From NCBI GenBank assembly GCA_033875315.1, contig JANRJG010000003.1, forward strand, positions 124,001-188,000: a stretch of DNA of 64,000 nt. The letters run 5' to 3'. Positions 1-8,155 of this stretch are shown here, one piece after another. Both the position numbers and the translations under genes were made by a program. Under the pieces are notes generated by a model. That model made no database searches and had not been told where the DNA came from. It saw nothing but the letters and a program-made list of their open reading frames with translations. The stretch comes from Candidatus Methylacidiphilales bacterium. GTDB lineage: Bacteria > Verrucomicrobiota > Verrucomicrobiia > Methylacidiphilales > CAZTYG01. How positions within the stretch are numbered: position 1 is the first letter of the stretch; every line of letters begins with the position of its first letter.

Positions 1-363
1 CGAAAACGACACCAGGCGCACATCGGGGAGATCGGCCGTCTTCGACTGGAGTTCGGCCATGTGCCCGGTGATCATGGGACAGGGACCCTGGCAGTGCGTG
101 AAGACAAAGGACGCCGCCCATACCCGGCCCCGGAGATCGGCCAGCGACACCGGCCTTCCTTCCTGGTCGGTCAACCGGAAGTCCGGGGCGGGTCGCACCA
201 GTGTTTCCAGTGAAGGGGTGGCGGCCTGGCGGCTCTGGGCCGCCTGTTGGATTTTGCGGTAGCCGGAATAAATACTGGCCACGCTGAGAAGCCCGCCCAC
301 GACCGCCACCACGAGAATCGCACGCTGGGTGAATTTGCCGGGCTCATCGGATAAGGCGGACAT
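1..363 (-). CDS. SCO1/SenC family protein, C-terminus beyond window
   Basis: This is the N-terminal 121 residues of a SCO1/SenC/PrrC-type thioredoxin-fold protein. The gene runs off the left edge. One membrane anchor lies at about residues 14-33. The thioredoxin-like part begins near 'APDFRLTDQEGRPVSLADLR' and carries the copper-binding signature CxxxC in 'THCQGPCPMI'. In the family these cysteines, with a distal histidine not visible here, bind copper for cytochrome oxidase CuA assembly or act as a thiol reductase on the outer face of the cytoplasmic membrane. The ATG at 361-363 is used because the anchor follows it directly. Downstream neighbours are outside the window, so a link to cytochrome oxidase genes cannot be checked. 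Confidence 0.85.
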   Translation of the reverse strand, partial: MSALSDEPGKFTQRAILVVAVVGGLLSVASIYSGYRKIQQAAQSRQAATPSLETLVRPAPDFRLTDQEGRPVSLADLRGRVWAASFVFTHCQGPCPMITGHMAELQSKTADLPDVRLVSFS

Positions 364-436
364 GGGGCGCAAGTTAAGCCACCCTGCCGCGCGGCGCAAG
401 GATGCTGACCGGGATCCCGGGTGAAAACCGACCCTC

Positions 437-811
437 CTACCTGCCCGGGAAACAGAAGCGGCCCGCGCCATAGCCCGCCACCACGGCGGCCAGACAGAGC
501 ACCACCGATCCCGTCACATTCAGCGCGAACCCCGTCCAGTCCCCTGCCCTCATCAGGTTCAGGCTCTGCAAACTGAAAGCGGAAAAGGTCGTGTATCCCC
601 CCAGAAAGCCGACCAGCACCAACTCGCGCCAGCGGCCCTCGGGCCCAAGCGCCACCGCCAGAAACCCCATCGCCAGACACCCACTGGTATTGACCGCCAG
701 GGTCCCCCAGGGGAAGGCCTCACCCCATCGCGCCGCCGCCCAAAGGGAAAGCGCATAACGCGCCATGCCTCCGCACGCACTCCCCAAACCCACCCATAAG
801 AATCCTGCCAT
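437..811 (-). CDS. crcB: Fluoride-specific ion channel CrcB/Fluc
   Basis: A small four-helix membrane protein of about 124 residues, the usual length for CrcB/Fluc channels, which export fluoride as antiparallel dimers. Family hallmarks are the N-terminal 'GGMARY' segment and the signature 'GGYTTFSAFSLQ' near the middle. An asparagine in 'TLAVNTSG' lies where the family has its conserved pore-lining Asn. Two upstream ATGs in the same frame (820 and 823) are possible; none has a clear ribosome-binding site. The gene is divergent from sufS with an 84-bp gap. I looked for a fluoride riboswitch in that gap and found no convincing match. The same reading frame stays open far upstream, antisense to sufS, but only this part is CrcB-like. 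Confidence 0.88.
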   Translation of the reverse strand: MAGFLWVGLGSACGGMARYALSLWAAARWGEAFPWGTLAVNTSGCLAMGFLAVALGPEGRWRELVLVGFLGGYTTFSAFSLQSLNLMRAGDWTGFALNVTGSVVLCLAAVVAGYGAGRFCFPGR

Positions 812-895
812 GCCCGCCATCATGCGCAAAAGGAGCCGGTTCCCAACCCTGTTTTTTCTTCGCGCACCATCCTCGCTTGGCGGTAGATTGTCCGC

Positions 896-2116
896 ATGTT
901 CGATCCCGCCGCCCTGCGTGCCGACTTTCCCGCCCTCCAGCAAAAGGTCAACGGCCATCCCCTGGTCTACCTCGACAACGGCGCCACCACCCAGAAGCCC
1001 CGCCCCGTACTCGACGTCCTCACCCACTATTACGAAAAGGACAACGCCAACGTCCACCGCGGCCTGCACGAACTGAGCAACCGCGCCACCACCGCCTACG
1101 AAAACGCCCGCGCCCGCGTCGCCCGTTACCTCCATGCCGCCTCCCCCGAGGAAATCGTCTTCACCCGTGGCACCACCGAGGCCGTCAACCTCGTGGCCCA
1201 CGGCCTCGCCGCCCGCCTCCGGCCGGGCGACGAAATCCTCCTGACTGAAATGGAGCACCACAGCAACCTCGTCCCCTGGCAAATGGCCGCCGAGCGGTCC
1301 GGTGCCACCCTGCGCTACGTCCCTGTCACGGAGCATGGCAGCGCCCTCGACCTCTCCGGGCTCGACTCCCTGCTCAGCTGCAAAACCAGGATCTTCGCCT
1401 TCACCCATATTTCCAACACCCTCGGCGTCATCAATCCGGTGAAAGAACTCTGCCAACGCGCCCGCGCCGCCGGCGCCCTCACCTTCGTCGATGCCGCCCA
1501 AAGCGCCGGCCACGAAAAAATCGACGTCCAGAATCTTGGCTGCGACTTCCTCGCCTTCTCCGGCCACAAATGCGCCGGCCCCACCGGCATCGGCGTACTT
1601 TACGGCCGTTTCGAGGCCCTCGACAGCCTGCCTCCCTACCAGGGCGGCGGCGAAATGATATCGACCGTCCGTTACGAGGGCAGCACTTACAAGGCCGCCC
1701 CGCAAAAATTCGAGGCCGGCACCCCCAACATCGCCGACGCCATCGGGCTGGCCGCCGCCCTCGATTACCTCGATGGGGTGGGCCTGGCCGACATCTTCGC
1801 CCATGACCGCGCGCTCGCCGCCTACGCCCACGAACAGATGGCCGCCCTTGGTTTTCTCCGCATTCTCGGGCCCGGCCCGCAGGACCGGAGCGGCCTGGTC
1901 ACCTTTACCATGGACGGCGTCCACGCGGCCGATGTCGTCACCACCGCGAACCAATTCGGGATCGCCCTCCGCGGCGGCCACCACTGCACCGAACCCCTGC
2001 ACCACAAACTCGGCATCCCCGCCTCCGCCCGCGCCAGCTTCTACCTCTACAACACCCGGGAAGAAGTCGATGTGCTGGTCGCCACCCTGCGCCGCATCCA
2101 TGGGATTTTTTCCTGA
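896..2116 (+). CDS. sufS: Cysteine desulfurase, group II (SufS/CsdA)
   Basis: A PLP enzyme of 406 residues that removes sulfur from L-cysteine to give alanine and an enzyme persulfide for Fe-S cluster assembly in the cytosol. The PLP lysine is K225 in 'SGHKCAGPTGIG'. The catalytic cysteine is C364 in 'RGGHHCTEPLH', the group II context, close to the C-terminus as in SufS. Length and N-terminus ('LDNGATTQKP') match the family. No sufBCD or sufE/sufU lies next to it in the window, so the sulfur acceptor is unknown and a CsdA role is an alternative. The long open frames antisense to it are a GC-rich codon artefact. Confidence 0.93.
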   Translation: MFDPAALRADFPALQQKVNGHPLVYLDNGATTQKPRPVLDVLTHYYEKDNANVHRGLHELSNRATTAYENARARVARYLHAASPEEIVFTRGTTEAVNLVAHGLAARLRPGDEILLTEMEHHSNLVPWQMAAERSGATLRYVPVTEHGSALDLSGLDSLLSCKTRIFAFTHISNTLGVINPVKELCQRARAAGALTFVDAAQSAGHEKIDVQNLGCDFLAFSGHKCAGPTGIGVLYGRFEALDSLPPYQGGGEMISTVRYEGSTYKAAPQKFEAGTPNIADAIGLAAALDYLDGVGLADIFAHDRALAAYAHEQMAALGFLRILGPGPQDRSGLVTFTMDGVHAADVVTTANQFGIALRGGHHCTEPLHHKLGIPASARASFYLYNTREEVDVLVATLRRIHGIFS

Positions 2117-2237
2117 TTTTCAGGCGCCCCCCCATCTCTCTGCAGATTGATCCCGACAACCCGACGGCCGTCTCCCGGCGGAGGGCACCCCGGATTCGAT
2201 CGTTGACGCATCCGGAGGTTTATTCTACGCAGCCGCT

Positions 2238-2759
2238 ATGAACCATCCGTTCTTCCTCGGGGCCGTCTGCTGTCTTGTCCTTTTTGCAATCCCCGGCTCC
2301 ACCTGGGCAAAAAAAGCTTCGGACATCAAAATCAAGAAACTTGAATTCCAAGAACACGGCTACCGCTACAACCAGGAGCAAAATGTGTGGGCAGACGGAC
2401 TGCCCACCGTCCTGGTGCGCCTGGAATGCCGGGACCCCATCCCCAAACTTCAATTGATGAAGGTCTACTATTATGACAACTCCAAGAAACTCCTGGGCAC
2501 CAGCCCGAATGTGACGAGCTATTTTGAACAAAGCAAATCAGGGCGCATCACCGGATTCAAAACGCCCGCCGCACTGCCCGAGAAAACCGACATGGAATTC
2601 CATTTCACTCCCCCCAAAGATCTCGTTTTCAAGGACGTATCCCGGATCCTTCTGGTCATGACCGCCCCCGGACTGGCCAAAGCGGAAATGGATCCGGCGG
2701 CCGATCCATTGGGTTACGAATTCGACGAAAAGGCCCAGTGGGAGCAGGGCTTGAAGTAG
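2238..2759 (+). CDS. Hypothetical exported protein
   Basis: Encodes 173 residues starting with a clear Sec signal peptide, cleaved probably after 'STWA' near residue 24. The mature part is lysine-rich, predicted largely beta, and has no family I recognise. Segments such as 'VYYYDNSKKLLGTS' and 'MEFHFTPPKDLVFKD' look like an Ig-like or lipocalin-like beta sandwich, which is a guess from hydrophobic alternation only. It stands alone between sufS and the convergent ilvD gene. It ends about 57 bp from the ilvD stop, and the gap holds a GC-rich, imperfect hairpin without a T tract. Confidence 0.7.
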   Translation: MNHPFFLGAVCCLVLFAIPGSTWAKKASDIKIKKLEFQEHGYRYNQEQNVWADGLPTVLVRLECRDPIPKLQLMKVYYYDNSKKLLGTSPNVTSYFEQSKSGRITGFKTPAALPEKTDMEFHFTPPKDLVFKDVSRILLVMTAPGLAKAEMDPAADPLGYEFDEKAQWEQGLK

Positions 2760-2816
2760 GCCGGGACCTCCGGGGGAGCCGGGTCCGGCACCCCCGTCAC
2801 GCCGACCCGGGATACC

Positions 2817-4526
2817 TCACCATTTCAAATCACCGTCGGTGACCGCGCCCTCGGAGGCGGAAGTGCAGAGGTGGGCGAATTTGGCCAGGACGCCGCGGGT
2901 GTAGCGCGGCTTGGGCTTCTTCCACGCTTTGGCACGGCGCTTCAACTCGGCCGCGCTGACCGCCACATCCAAACGCCGTTTCTGGGCATCGATGGTGATG
3001 GTGTCACCGGTTTTGACCAGGGCCAACGGGCCTCCGCAGAAGGCCTCGGGCGTGATGTGGCCGACCACGAATCCATGGGTCCCGCCCGAGAAGCGGCCGT
3101 CGGTGATGAGGGCCACTTCCTTGCCCAAGCCCCTTCCCATGATGGCCGAGGTGGGCGACAACATCTCGCGCATGCCGGGGCCGCCCTTGGGGCCCTCATA
3201 ACGGATGACGATGACGTCACCCTTCTTGATCTTGCCGTCGAGGATGGCCTTCATGGCGTCGGGCTCGGAGTTGTAGACCCGGGCTTTGCCGGTGAAGGAG
3301 AGTCCCTCTTTCCCGGAGATCTTGGCCACACCGCCACCCGGGGCGAGGTTGCCGTAGAGGATGACCAGGTGGCCGTCTTTTTTGATCGGGTTGTCGAGGG
3401 GGCGGATGATGGTCTGGTCGGCGGGATAATCCGGGGCATTCCGGAGATTTTCTTTTAATGTCTTGCCAGTCACCGTCAGGCAGTCGCCGTGGAGCAACCC
3501 GGCCTCCAAGAGCCGCTTCATCAGGGGAACGATCCCGCCGATGGCGACCAATTCGGACATCATGTGCTTGCCGGAGGGCTTGAGGTCGGCCAGGACCGGG
3601 GTCTCCTTGCCGATGCGGGTGAAGTCATCGATGGAGAGTTTGACCCCGGCAGCGGAGGCCATGGCCAGGAGGTGGAGGACAGCGTTGGTGGAACCACCGA
3701 GGGCCATGATGACCGTGATGGCGTTTTCGAAGGCCTTGCGCGTCATGATGTCGCGCGGCCGGATGCCGAGCTTGATCAGGTTGAGGACGGCGGCCCCGGC
3801 GTTGCGGGCGTCGTCTTTCTTGGCCTGGGATACGGCGGCCTGGGCGGAGCTGTTGGGCAGGGACAGGCCCATGGCCTCGATGGCGCTGGCCATGGTGTTG
3901 GCGGTGTACATCCCGCCGCAGGAACCGGGCCCGGGGATGGCACAGGACTCGACCTCGTGCAGGCCCTGGTCATCGATCTGGCCGTTGGCGTGTTTGCCCA
4001 CCGCCTCGAAGACCGAGACGATGTCGACGTTGGTGCCATTGAGGCACCCAGGGAGGATGGTGCCACCGTAAACAAAGACGGAGGGACGGTTGAGACGGGC
4101 CATGGCAATGACGCAGCCGGGCATGTTCTTGTCACAGCCGCCGATGGCGACGAGGCCGTCCATGTTCTCGCAGCCCATGACGGTTTCGATCGAGTCGGCG
4201 ATCACCTCGCGGGAGACGAGGGAGTATTTCATGCCCTCGGTGCCCATGGAGATGCCGTCGGAGATGGTGATGGTATTGAAGATGACGGCCTTGCCCCCGG
4301 CGGTGTCCGCGCCGCGGGCGGCTTCGTGGGCCAGTTGGTCGATATGCATGTTGCAAGGGGTGACCATGCTCCAGGTGGAGGCGATGCCGACCTGGGATTT
4401 CTGGAAGTCCTCCGGCTTGAAACCAACGGGGTAGAGCATGGCGCGGCTGGGGGCGCGTTCGGGGCCATCCAGCATGGGGCCGGAGTATTGACGGTGGGGG
4501 GAGGGTGATTTCGGAGCGGCGGACAT
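2817..4526 (-). CDS. ilvD: Dihydroxy-acid dehydratase
   Basis: Catalyses dehydration of 2,3-dihydroxy-isovalerate and 2,3-dihydroxy-3-methylvalerate in valine, isoleucine and leucine synthesis. The product is 569 residues, the family norm. The three cysteines expected to hold the Fe-S cluster are C58 ('TPCNMHID'), C131 ('[10 protein letters not shown]') and C203 ('[12 protein letters not shown]'). The spacing fits the [2Fe-2S] plant-type enzymes. The start at 4526 ('MSAAPKSP') is preferred over an upstream in-frame start at 4598, because the extra residues are not family-like and would overlap the divergent lipoprotein gene. No other branched-chain genes are adjacent and no T-box or leader peptide was seen upstream. 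Confidence 0.95.
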   Translation of the reverse strand: MSAAPKSPSPHRQYSGPMLDGPERAPSRAMLYPVGFKPEDFQKSQVGIASTWSMVTPCNMHIDQLAHEAARGADTAGGKAVIFNTITISDGISMGTEGMKYSLVSREVIADSIETVMGCENMDGLVAIGGCDKNMPGCVIAMARLNRPSVFVYGGTILPGCLNGTNVDIVSVFEAVGKHANGQIDDQGLHEVESCAIPGPGSCGGMYTANTMASAIEAMGLSLPNSSAQAAVSQAKKDDARNAGAAVLNLIKLGIRPRDIMTRKAFENAITVIMALGGSTNAVLHLLAMASAAGVKLSIDDFTRIGKETPVLADLKPSGKHMMSELVAIGGIVPLMKRLLEAGLLHGDCLTVTGKTLKENLRNAPDYPADQTIIRPLDNPIKKDGHLVILYGNLAPGGGVAKISGKEGLSFTGKARVYNSEPDAMKAILDGKIKKGDVIVIRYEGPKGGPGMREMLSPTSAIMGRGLGKEVALITDGRFSGGTHGFVVGHITPEAFCGGPLALVKTGDTITIDAQKRRLDVAVSAAELKRRAKAWKKPKPRYTRGVLAKFAHLCTSASEGAVTDGDLKW

Positions 4527-4632
4527 GGCGGGAATCATCCCGCAAGCTCGGTCCGGAGGCAAGCCCCGGTGGACGTGGAGTGAACAAGGACTTCCCAAGG
4601 CGCGGCGGATCGCTTACGCTCGGAGAATCGGT

Positions 4633-5193
4633 ATGGGTTCTTCAGGCATTCCAAGTTTTCCACGGGGCATGATGGTGCTTCTGGCCTCCGGGCTCTTGGC
4701 GGCGTGCACCACCAAAGTGGAGCCCCCGGCGCGCAACATCACCCCGACCGCAGCCCCTTCCTTCACCCTTCCCGATCTGGCCGGCAACCCTGTTTCCAGC
4801 GACAGTTTCAAAGGGAAGATCCTGGTCATCCACTTCTGCGCCTCGTGGTCACCCTCGAGCGCACGGGAGATCCGCCAATTGTGCGCCATCCAGGAGGCTT
4901 ACCGGGAAAAGAACGTGCAGGTGATCGGTCTGGCCTTGGAAGAGGCGGGCGGAGCGGACATGAAGGCCTTCGCCTCCCAAACGCCCTTCAACTACCCGGT
5001 ATTGGTGGCCCCCTCGAATTTCCACCGCGAATTCGGGGGCATCGAAGCCATTCCGAGCACCTTCCTGATCAACCCCTCGGGGATGATCATGAACAAACAC
5101 ACGGGAATGATCGCGCAGGAATACCTCGAGGCCGAGCTGGACTTGATGATCCGTGAGGCCAAGGAAGCGGCCAAGGGCGCGGCCACTCGCTGA
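4633..5193 (+). CDS. TlpA-like thioredoxin-fold lipoprotein lacking CxxC
   Basis: A 186-residue predicted lipoprotein: hydrophobic leader followed by the lipobox 'LLAACTTK'. The rest has the TlpA/ResA thioredoxin fold, with 'APSFTLPDLAGNPVS' at the start, the strand 'KILVIHFCASWSP', and the cis-proline loop 'GIEAIPSTFLINPSG'. In the family the helix after the first strand begins with W-C-x-x-C. Here it reads 'W-S-P-S-S', so both redox cysteines are replaced by serine. The protein should therefore not be a classical disulfide reductase and may be a binding or structural relative. The ATG at 4633 has a GGAGA ribosome-binding site 6 bases upstream. It is divergent from ilvD. Confidence 0.85.
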   Translation: MGSSGIPSFPRGMMVLLASGLLAACTTKVEPPARNITPTAAPSFTLPDLAGNPVSSDSFKGKILVIHFCASWSPSSAREIRQLCAIQEAYREKNVQVIGLALEEAGGADMKAFASQTPFNYPVLVAPSNFHREFGGIEAIPSTFLINPSGMIMNKHTGMIAQEYLEAELDLMIREAKEAAKGAATR

Positions 5194-5227
5194 TCCAGCA
5201 AGGCCCGGATGGTGACTTCGCTTTGTC

Positions 5228-5270
5228 TTTGATTGACGATCGGGAGCCGGTAAGCAAACGATCAATCAAA
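5228..5270. terminator. Inverted repeat between convergent genes
   Basis: A perfect 9-bp inverted repeat (TTTGATTGA at 5228-5236 and TCAATCAAA at 5262-5270) with a 25-base loop separates the converging lipoprotein and helical-repeat genes. AT-rich arms give A/T-rich flanks on both strands, so it could act as a weak bidirectional terminator. The long loop makes this uncertain. Confidence 0.35.
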
Positions 5271-5280
5271 GGGCGAGGTT

Positions 5281-6669
5281 TCAGGGGGATAGCAAGGACG
5301 GGTTTTTGGCTTTCCAATCGGCCGCAGCCTTGGGGTCGGCATCTTCCCAAAGCCCCAGAACCTGCTCCAGACTCAGGGCGCGCACGTCGGGATCTTTGAT
5401 GGCGGCAGCCAGGGTGACCGCCCGCTGCGGGGAGTCCTGGGCTTGGGCCAGGGCCCTGAGACGCTGAAAGTCATCCGTCCTCGCAGAAGCAGGCTGGGCG
5501 TCCGCCCATGATAGGAAAGCGGTGGGGTGGCTGGAAGACCATTGCTCCAAGACCTTGGGCACGAAGCTCGCAGCCCCAGGGCGGGAACTGGCCCAGCGAT
5601 AGGCTTCCTGAGGATCTTCAACGGCCCACGTGGAGAGGACCTGTTCCGTGAGGGCCTGGTTCGCGCTTCCGCCCTGTCGCGCCACCCAATCGAGGGCTTG
5701 GGTGGGCGCAGCGGCCGCCCAAGTGGCCAGAGCCACCTGTTGCGCTTCTGATCGTTGCTTTCCCGTTGGCAGCTTTTCCAGCCATTGCAACGTTGCTTTA
5801 GGGTCGGACTTCGACCAATTCGAAGCCACCAGATCGACCATGTCCAGCATCTCCGGCTTGCCGGTGATCCAAGTGGCGGCTTCCTCCGGGTATTGGTCGG
5901 TCCACTGTATGAGCAGGGATTGCAGGGCCGTCTCCTGGAAATCCCCCTTGGGCAGGGAAGCGGCCCAATTCGCCCCCGCGGCGGGATCGATCTGGCCCCA
6001 ATAATCCATGACGGCGCGGACGGCCTGAAGTCCTGACGAGGTTTGGCTGTTTTTCTGTGCCCATGTGGCCGCCGCGGCAGGATCTTGCTGGGCCCACTCG
6101 GAGGCGATGGCCGAAACCGCCATCTGGCGTCCACTGCCCGTGAGGCTTTGAGTGGCATACTCGATTGCGGCCAAAGGAGCCTTTTGTGCCCAAACCCGCA
6201 TGACGGAGTGAAGACAGGAGGCCTGCAATTCTCCTGCCGGCAGGGCTTGGGCGCTTTTCAAAGCTTCCTCCGGCGAGCGTTGGGCCCAGACATCAAGCAC
6301 GGTCTCGCAAAACACCTGCCGGTCCGCCAAACCGGATATCGAAAGGCCTTTTTCCCAGGCCGCGGTTGGATCTGCCTGGGCCATTTGCCGGGCCAGGGCC
6401 TTGAGTCCTTCCCGCCGCCGCGACGGGTTCCATTCCGCCAGCACTTTGGCCCAATCATCGGATCCTGTCCCCAACCCATCCCCTCGCGAGGAAGGCCCCG
6501 CGTTGCCTTCAGGTCCCCTGCTCTCCACACGTCCCTTGGGGAAGAAGGCGGGAGCGGCACTTCGGTCAAAGGCAGAAGGTTCCATGCGCATTCCGCGTCC
6601 TGACCAATAGGCCAAACCGAGCGATACCAGCCAGAATACCCCCAGCCATACACGTACTTTCATCTCCAT
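5281..6669 (-). CDS. Membrane-anchored Trp/Ala-rich helical repeat protein
   Basis: A 462-residue protein with one N-terminal membrane segment at about residues 6-22 ('VWLGVFWLVSLGLAYW') and then a long periplasmic part. From about residue 75 to the end it is built of roughly eleven degenerate repeats of 30-35 residues, each with a pattern like W-x7-DP-x-AAA-x-WA-x2-LP-x-G and 'ALxxVLxxW' helices. These look like paired helices stacked as a solenoid, similar in principle to HEAT or Sel1/TPR. I do not recognise a named family. Proteins of this kind seem common in Verrucomicrobiota, but that is recollection and was not checked. Such solenoids generally serve as protein-binding scaffolds. No catalytic motif is visible. 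Confidence 0.7.
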   Translation of the reverse strand: MEMKVRVWLGVFWLVSLGLAYWSGRGMRMEPSAFDRSAAPAFFPKGRVESRGPEGNAGPSSRGDGLGTGSDDWAKVLAEWNPSRRREGLKALARQMAQADPTAAWEKGLSISGLADRQVFCETVLDVWAQRSPEEALKSAQALPAGELQASCLHSVMRVWAQKAPLAAIEYATQSLTGSGRQMAVSAIASEWAQQDPAAAATWAQKNSQTSSGLQAVRAVMDYWGQIDPAAGANWAASLPKGDFQETALQSLLIQWTDQYPEEAATWITGKPEMLDMVDLVASNWSKSDPKATLQWLEKLPTGKQRSEAQQVALATWAAAAPTQALDWVARQGGSANQALTEQVLSTWAVEDPQEAYRWASSRPGAASFVPKVLEQWSSSHPTAFLSWADAQPASARTDDFQRLRALAQAQDSPQRAVTLAAAIKDPDVRALSLEQVLGLWEDADPKAAADWKAKNPSLLSP

Positions 6670-6760
6670 CCTCCTCTGAACAGTATCCCAGCAGGTTTTT
6701 CTGCCTCAATCACGAAACCGCGATACAAGAAGCCCGGCCACATCGAAGAAGTTCTCGCCG

Positions 6761-6806
6761 TTAAAAAAACATCGGTCCGCTGGCCTTGGTGGCTGGCGGA
6801 CCGATG
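6761..6806 (-). terminator. Rho-independent terminator of the DxDxDG gene/operon
   Basis: An 11-bp perfect GC-rich stem (6770-6780 pairing with 6796-6806, loop 15 bases) is followed, on the minus strand, by a run of seven T (6762-6769 region). It lies 47 bp after the stop of the acidic repeat gene, at the end of the pagL-like/two-component unit. Confidence 0.85.
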
Positions 6807-6852
6807 CATCAATCAATACTGCCCTTCAGGACAACTTGATCAACCGTTGATT

Positions 6853-8094
6853 TCAATCCTCGTCGACGTCATCAACTCCGTCTCCGTCGTCATCGTCATC
6901 GCTGTCGTCGTCGACGTCGTCGCCGTCGTCATCATCGTCGTCGCTGTTCGACAAACCATCGCCATCACAGTCGCTGTCACTGTCATCGGGGCGTCCATCG
7001 CCATCGATATCGGTTTCGGAGGAATCATCGTCGTCCAGACCGTCACCATCGCAGTCAGTTTCGGAGGAATCGTCGTCATCCAGGCCGTCACCATCGCAGT
7101 CGGTTTCAGCAAGGCTGTCATCAGCCAAACCATCACCGTCAATGTCGGTTTCCAAAAGGCTGTCATCATTCCGTCCGTCCCCATCAATGTCGGTTTCGGA
7201 AGAGGAATCATCGTCCAGGCCATCGCCGTCGATGTCGTCTTCAGAGAGGGAATCGTCATTCAGACCGTCTCCATCAATGTCGAACTCGTTCTTGTCGTCA
7301 TCCGACAAACCGTCGCCATCGCAGTCGGTTTCGAAAAGGCTGTCATCCACACGTCCATCGCCATCGATGTCGGTTTCGGAAGAGTCATCATCCAGGCGAC
7401 CGTCACCGTCGATGTCGTCTTCCAAAGCGGAATTGTCAGCCAGCCCGTCACCATCGATGTCTAAATCTTTGTTATCGTCATCCGACAGGCCATCCCCATC
7501 GATGTCCGTTTCGGAAAGGCTGTCATCGTCACGGCCATCACCGTCGCAATCGTCTTCGGAAGCATCATCATCATCGAGGCCATCGCCATCGATATCTTCT
7601 TCCAGAGGTGAATTGTCGGCCAGTCCGTCACCATCGATATCCGACTCTTTCTTGTCGTCGTCCAATCGGCCATCACCGTCGCAATCGGTTTCGGAAAGGC
7701 TGTCGTCATCCAGACCATCGCCATCAATATCGTCTTCGGAGGCGGAATCGTCAGCCAGACCATCACCATCGATGTCGGTTTCGGCCGCGGAGTCGTCTTT
7801 CAGGCCATCGTCATCAATGTCTTTTTCGGCAGCGCTTGAGTTGTCGAGCAAATCGCCGATGTAGCGACCGGCCAGGGGACCGCTGATGCAGTTGCCCCCA
7901 TCCACGTTACTATCATTCCCATTGGGAATGCCGTCATTGTCGACATCCGGGTCGACCCCATTGGCAATGCCATCTAGGTCGAGGTCGCGGATCCCTTTGG
8001 CCTGGAGGAGGCCGGGGGTGAGGACAACGGCCAAGGCGATGAACATCGCCAGTCGGGCACGTTGGAACATATGGAGTAGCGTTTGCTTTTTCAT
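6853..8094 (-). CDS. Secreted acidic DxDxDG-repeat protein, predicted Ca2+-binding
   Basis: A 413-residue exported protein with a signal peptide ending near 'GLLQA' (about residue 32). Residues 37-70 have thrombospondin type 3-like 'DLDLDGIANG' and 'DVDNDGIPNG' motifs and a single cysteine. Residues 90-375 are 19 tandem 15-residue units of the form E-[TD]-D-[IC]-D-G-D-G-[LR]-x-D-D-[SD]-x-x, followed by an almost pure Asp tail. Each unit contains a DxDxDG calcium-binding loop, so the protein could bind many divalent ions. Calcium binding is inferred from the motif. Every third or fourth unit has Cys in place of Ile. It follows the histidine kinase by 61 bp on the same strand and has an AAAGG ribosome-binding site. 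The antisense frames here are open only because of the repeat. Confidence 0.88.
   Translation of the reverse strand: MKKQTLLHMFQRARLAMFIALAVVLTPGLLQAKGIRDLDLDGIANGVDPDVDNDGIPNGNDSNVDGGNCISGPLAGRYIGDLLDNSSAAEKDIDDDGLKDDSAAETDIDGDGLADDSASEDDIDGDGLDDDSLSETDCDGDGRLDDDKKESDIDGDGLADNSPLEEDIDGDGLDDDDASEDDCDGDGRDDDSLSETDIDGDGLSDDDNKDLDIDGDGLADNSALEDDIDGDGRLDDDSSETDIDGDGRVDDSLFETDCDGDGLSDDDKNEFDIDGDGLNDDSLSEDDIDGDGLDDDSSSETDIDGDGRNDDSLLETDIDGDGLADDSLAETDCDGDGLDDDDSSETDCDGDGLDDDDSSETDIDGDGRPDDSDSDCDGDGLSNSDDDDDDGDDVDDDSDDDDDGDGVDDVDED
6973..7827. repeat. In-frame 45-bp tandem coding repeat, about 19 units
   Basis: DNA-level tandem array with a 45-bp period inside the acidic-protein gene. Units are diverged at synonymous and variable positions but keep codons for the D-x-D-G-D-G core. 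Unequal crossing-over would change copy number in steps of 15 residues without a frameshift. Confidence 0.9.
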
Positions 8095-8155
8095 TATTAA
8101 AACCCTTTGGTTGGTGTGTACATTTACTTACCAGACCGGCCGTCCAAAGGTCACG

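Noticed and set aside
812-895. Possible fluoride riboswitch upstream of crcB
   Set aside because: The gap lacks the conserved elements of the crcB motif in the right order on the minus strand.
437-2101. A 554-residue minus-strand open frame covering crcB and all of sufS in antisense
   Set aside because: Only its last 125 residues are CrcB-like; the rest is the Gly/Val/Ala-rich antisense of sufS and arises from high third-position GC.
6973-7827. CRISPR-like regular repeat
   Set aside because: The period is 45 bp with no spacers, and the repeat is coding and diverged.
6847-7864. Plus-strand open frames rich in Ile/Val and in Ser-Pro across the acidic repeat gene
   Set aside because: They are antisense readings of the 45-bp repeat; periodicity alone keeps them open and they lack start signals.
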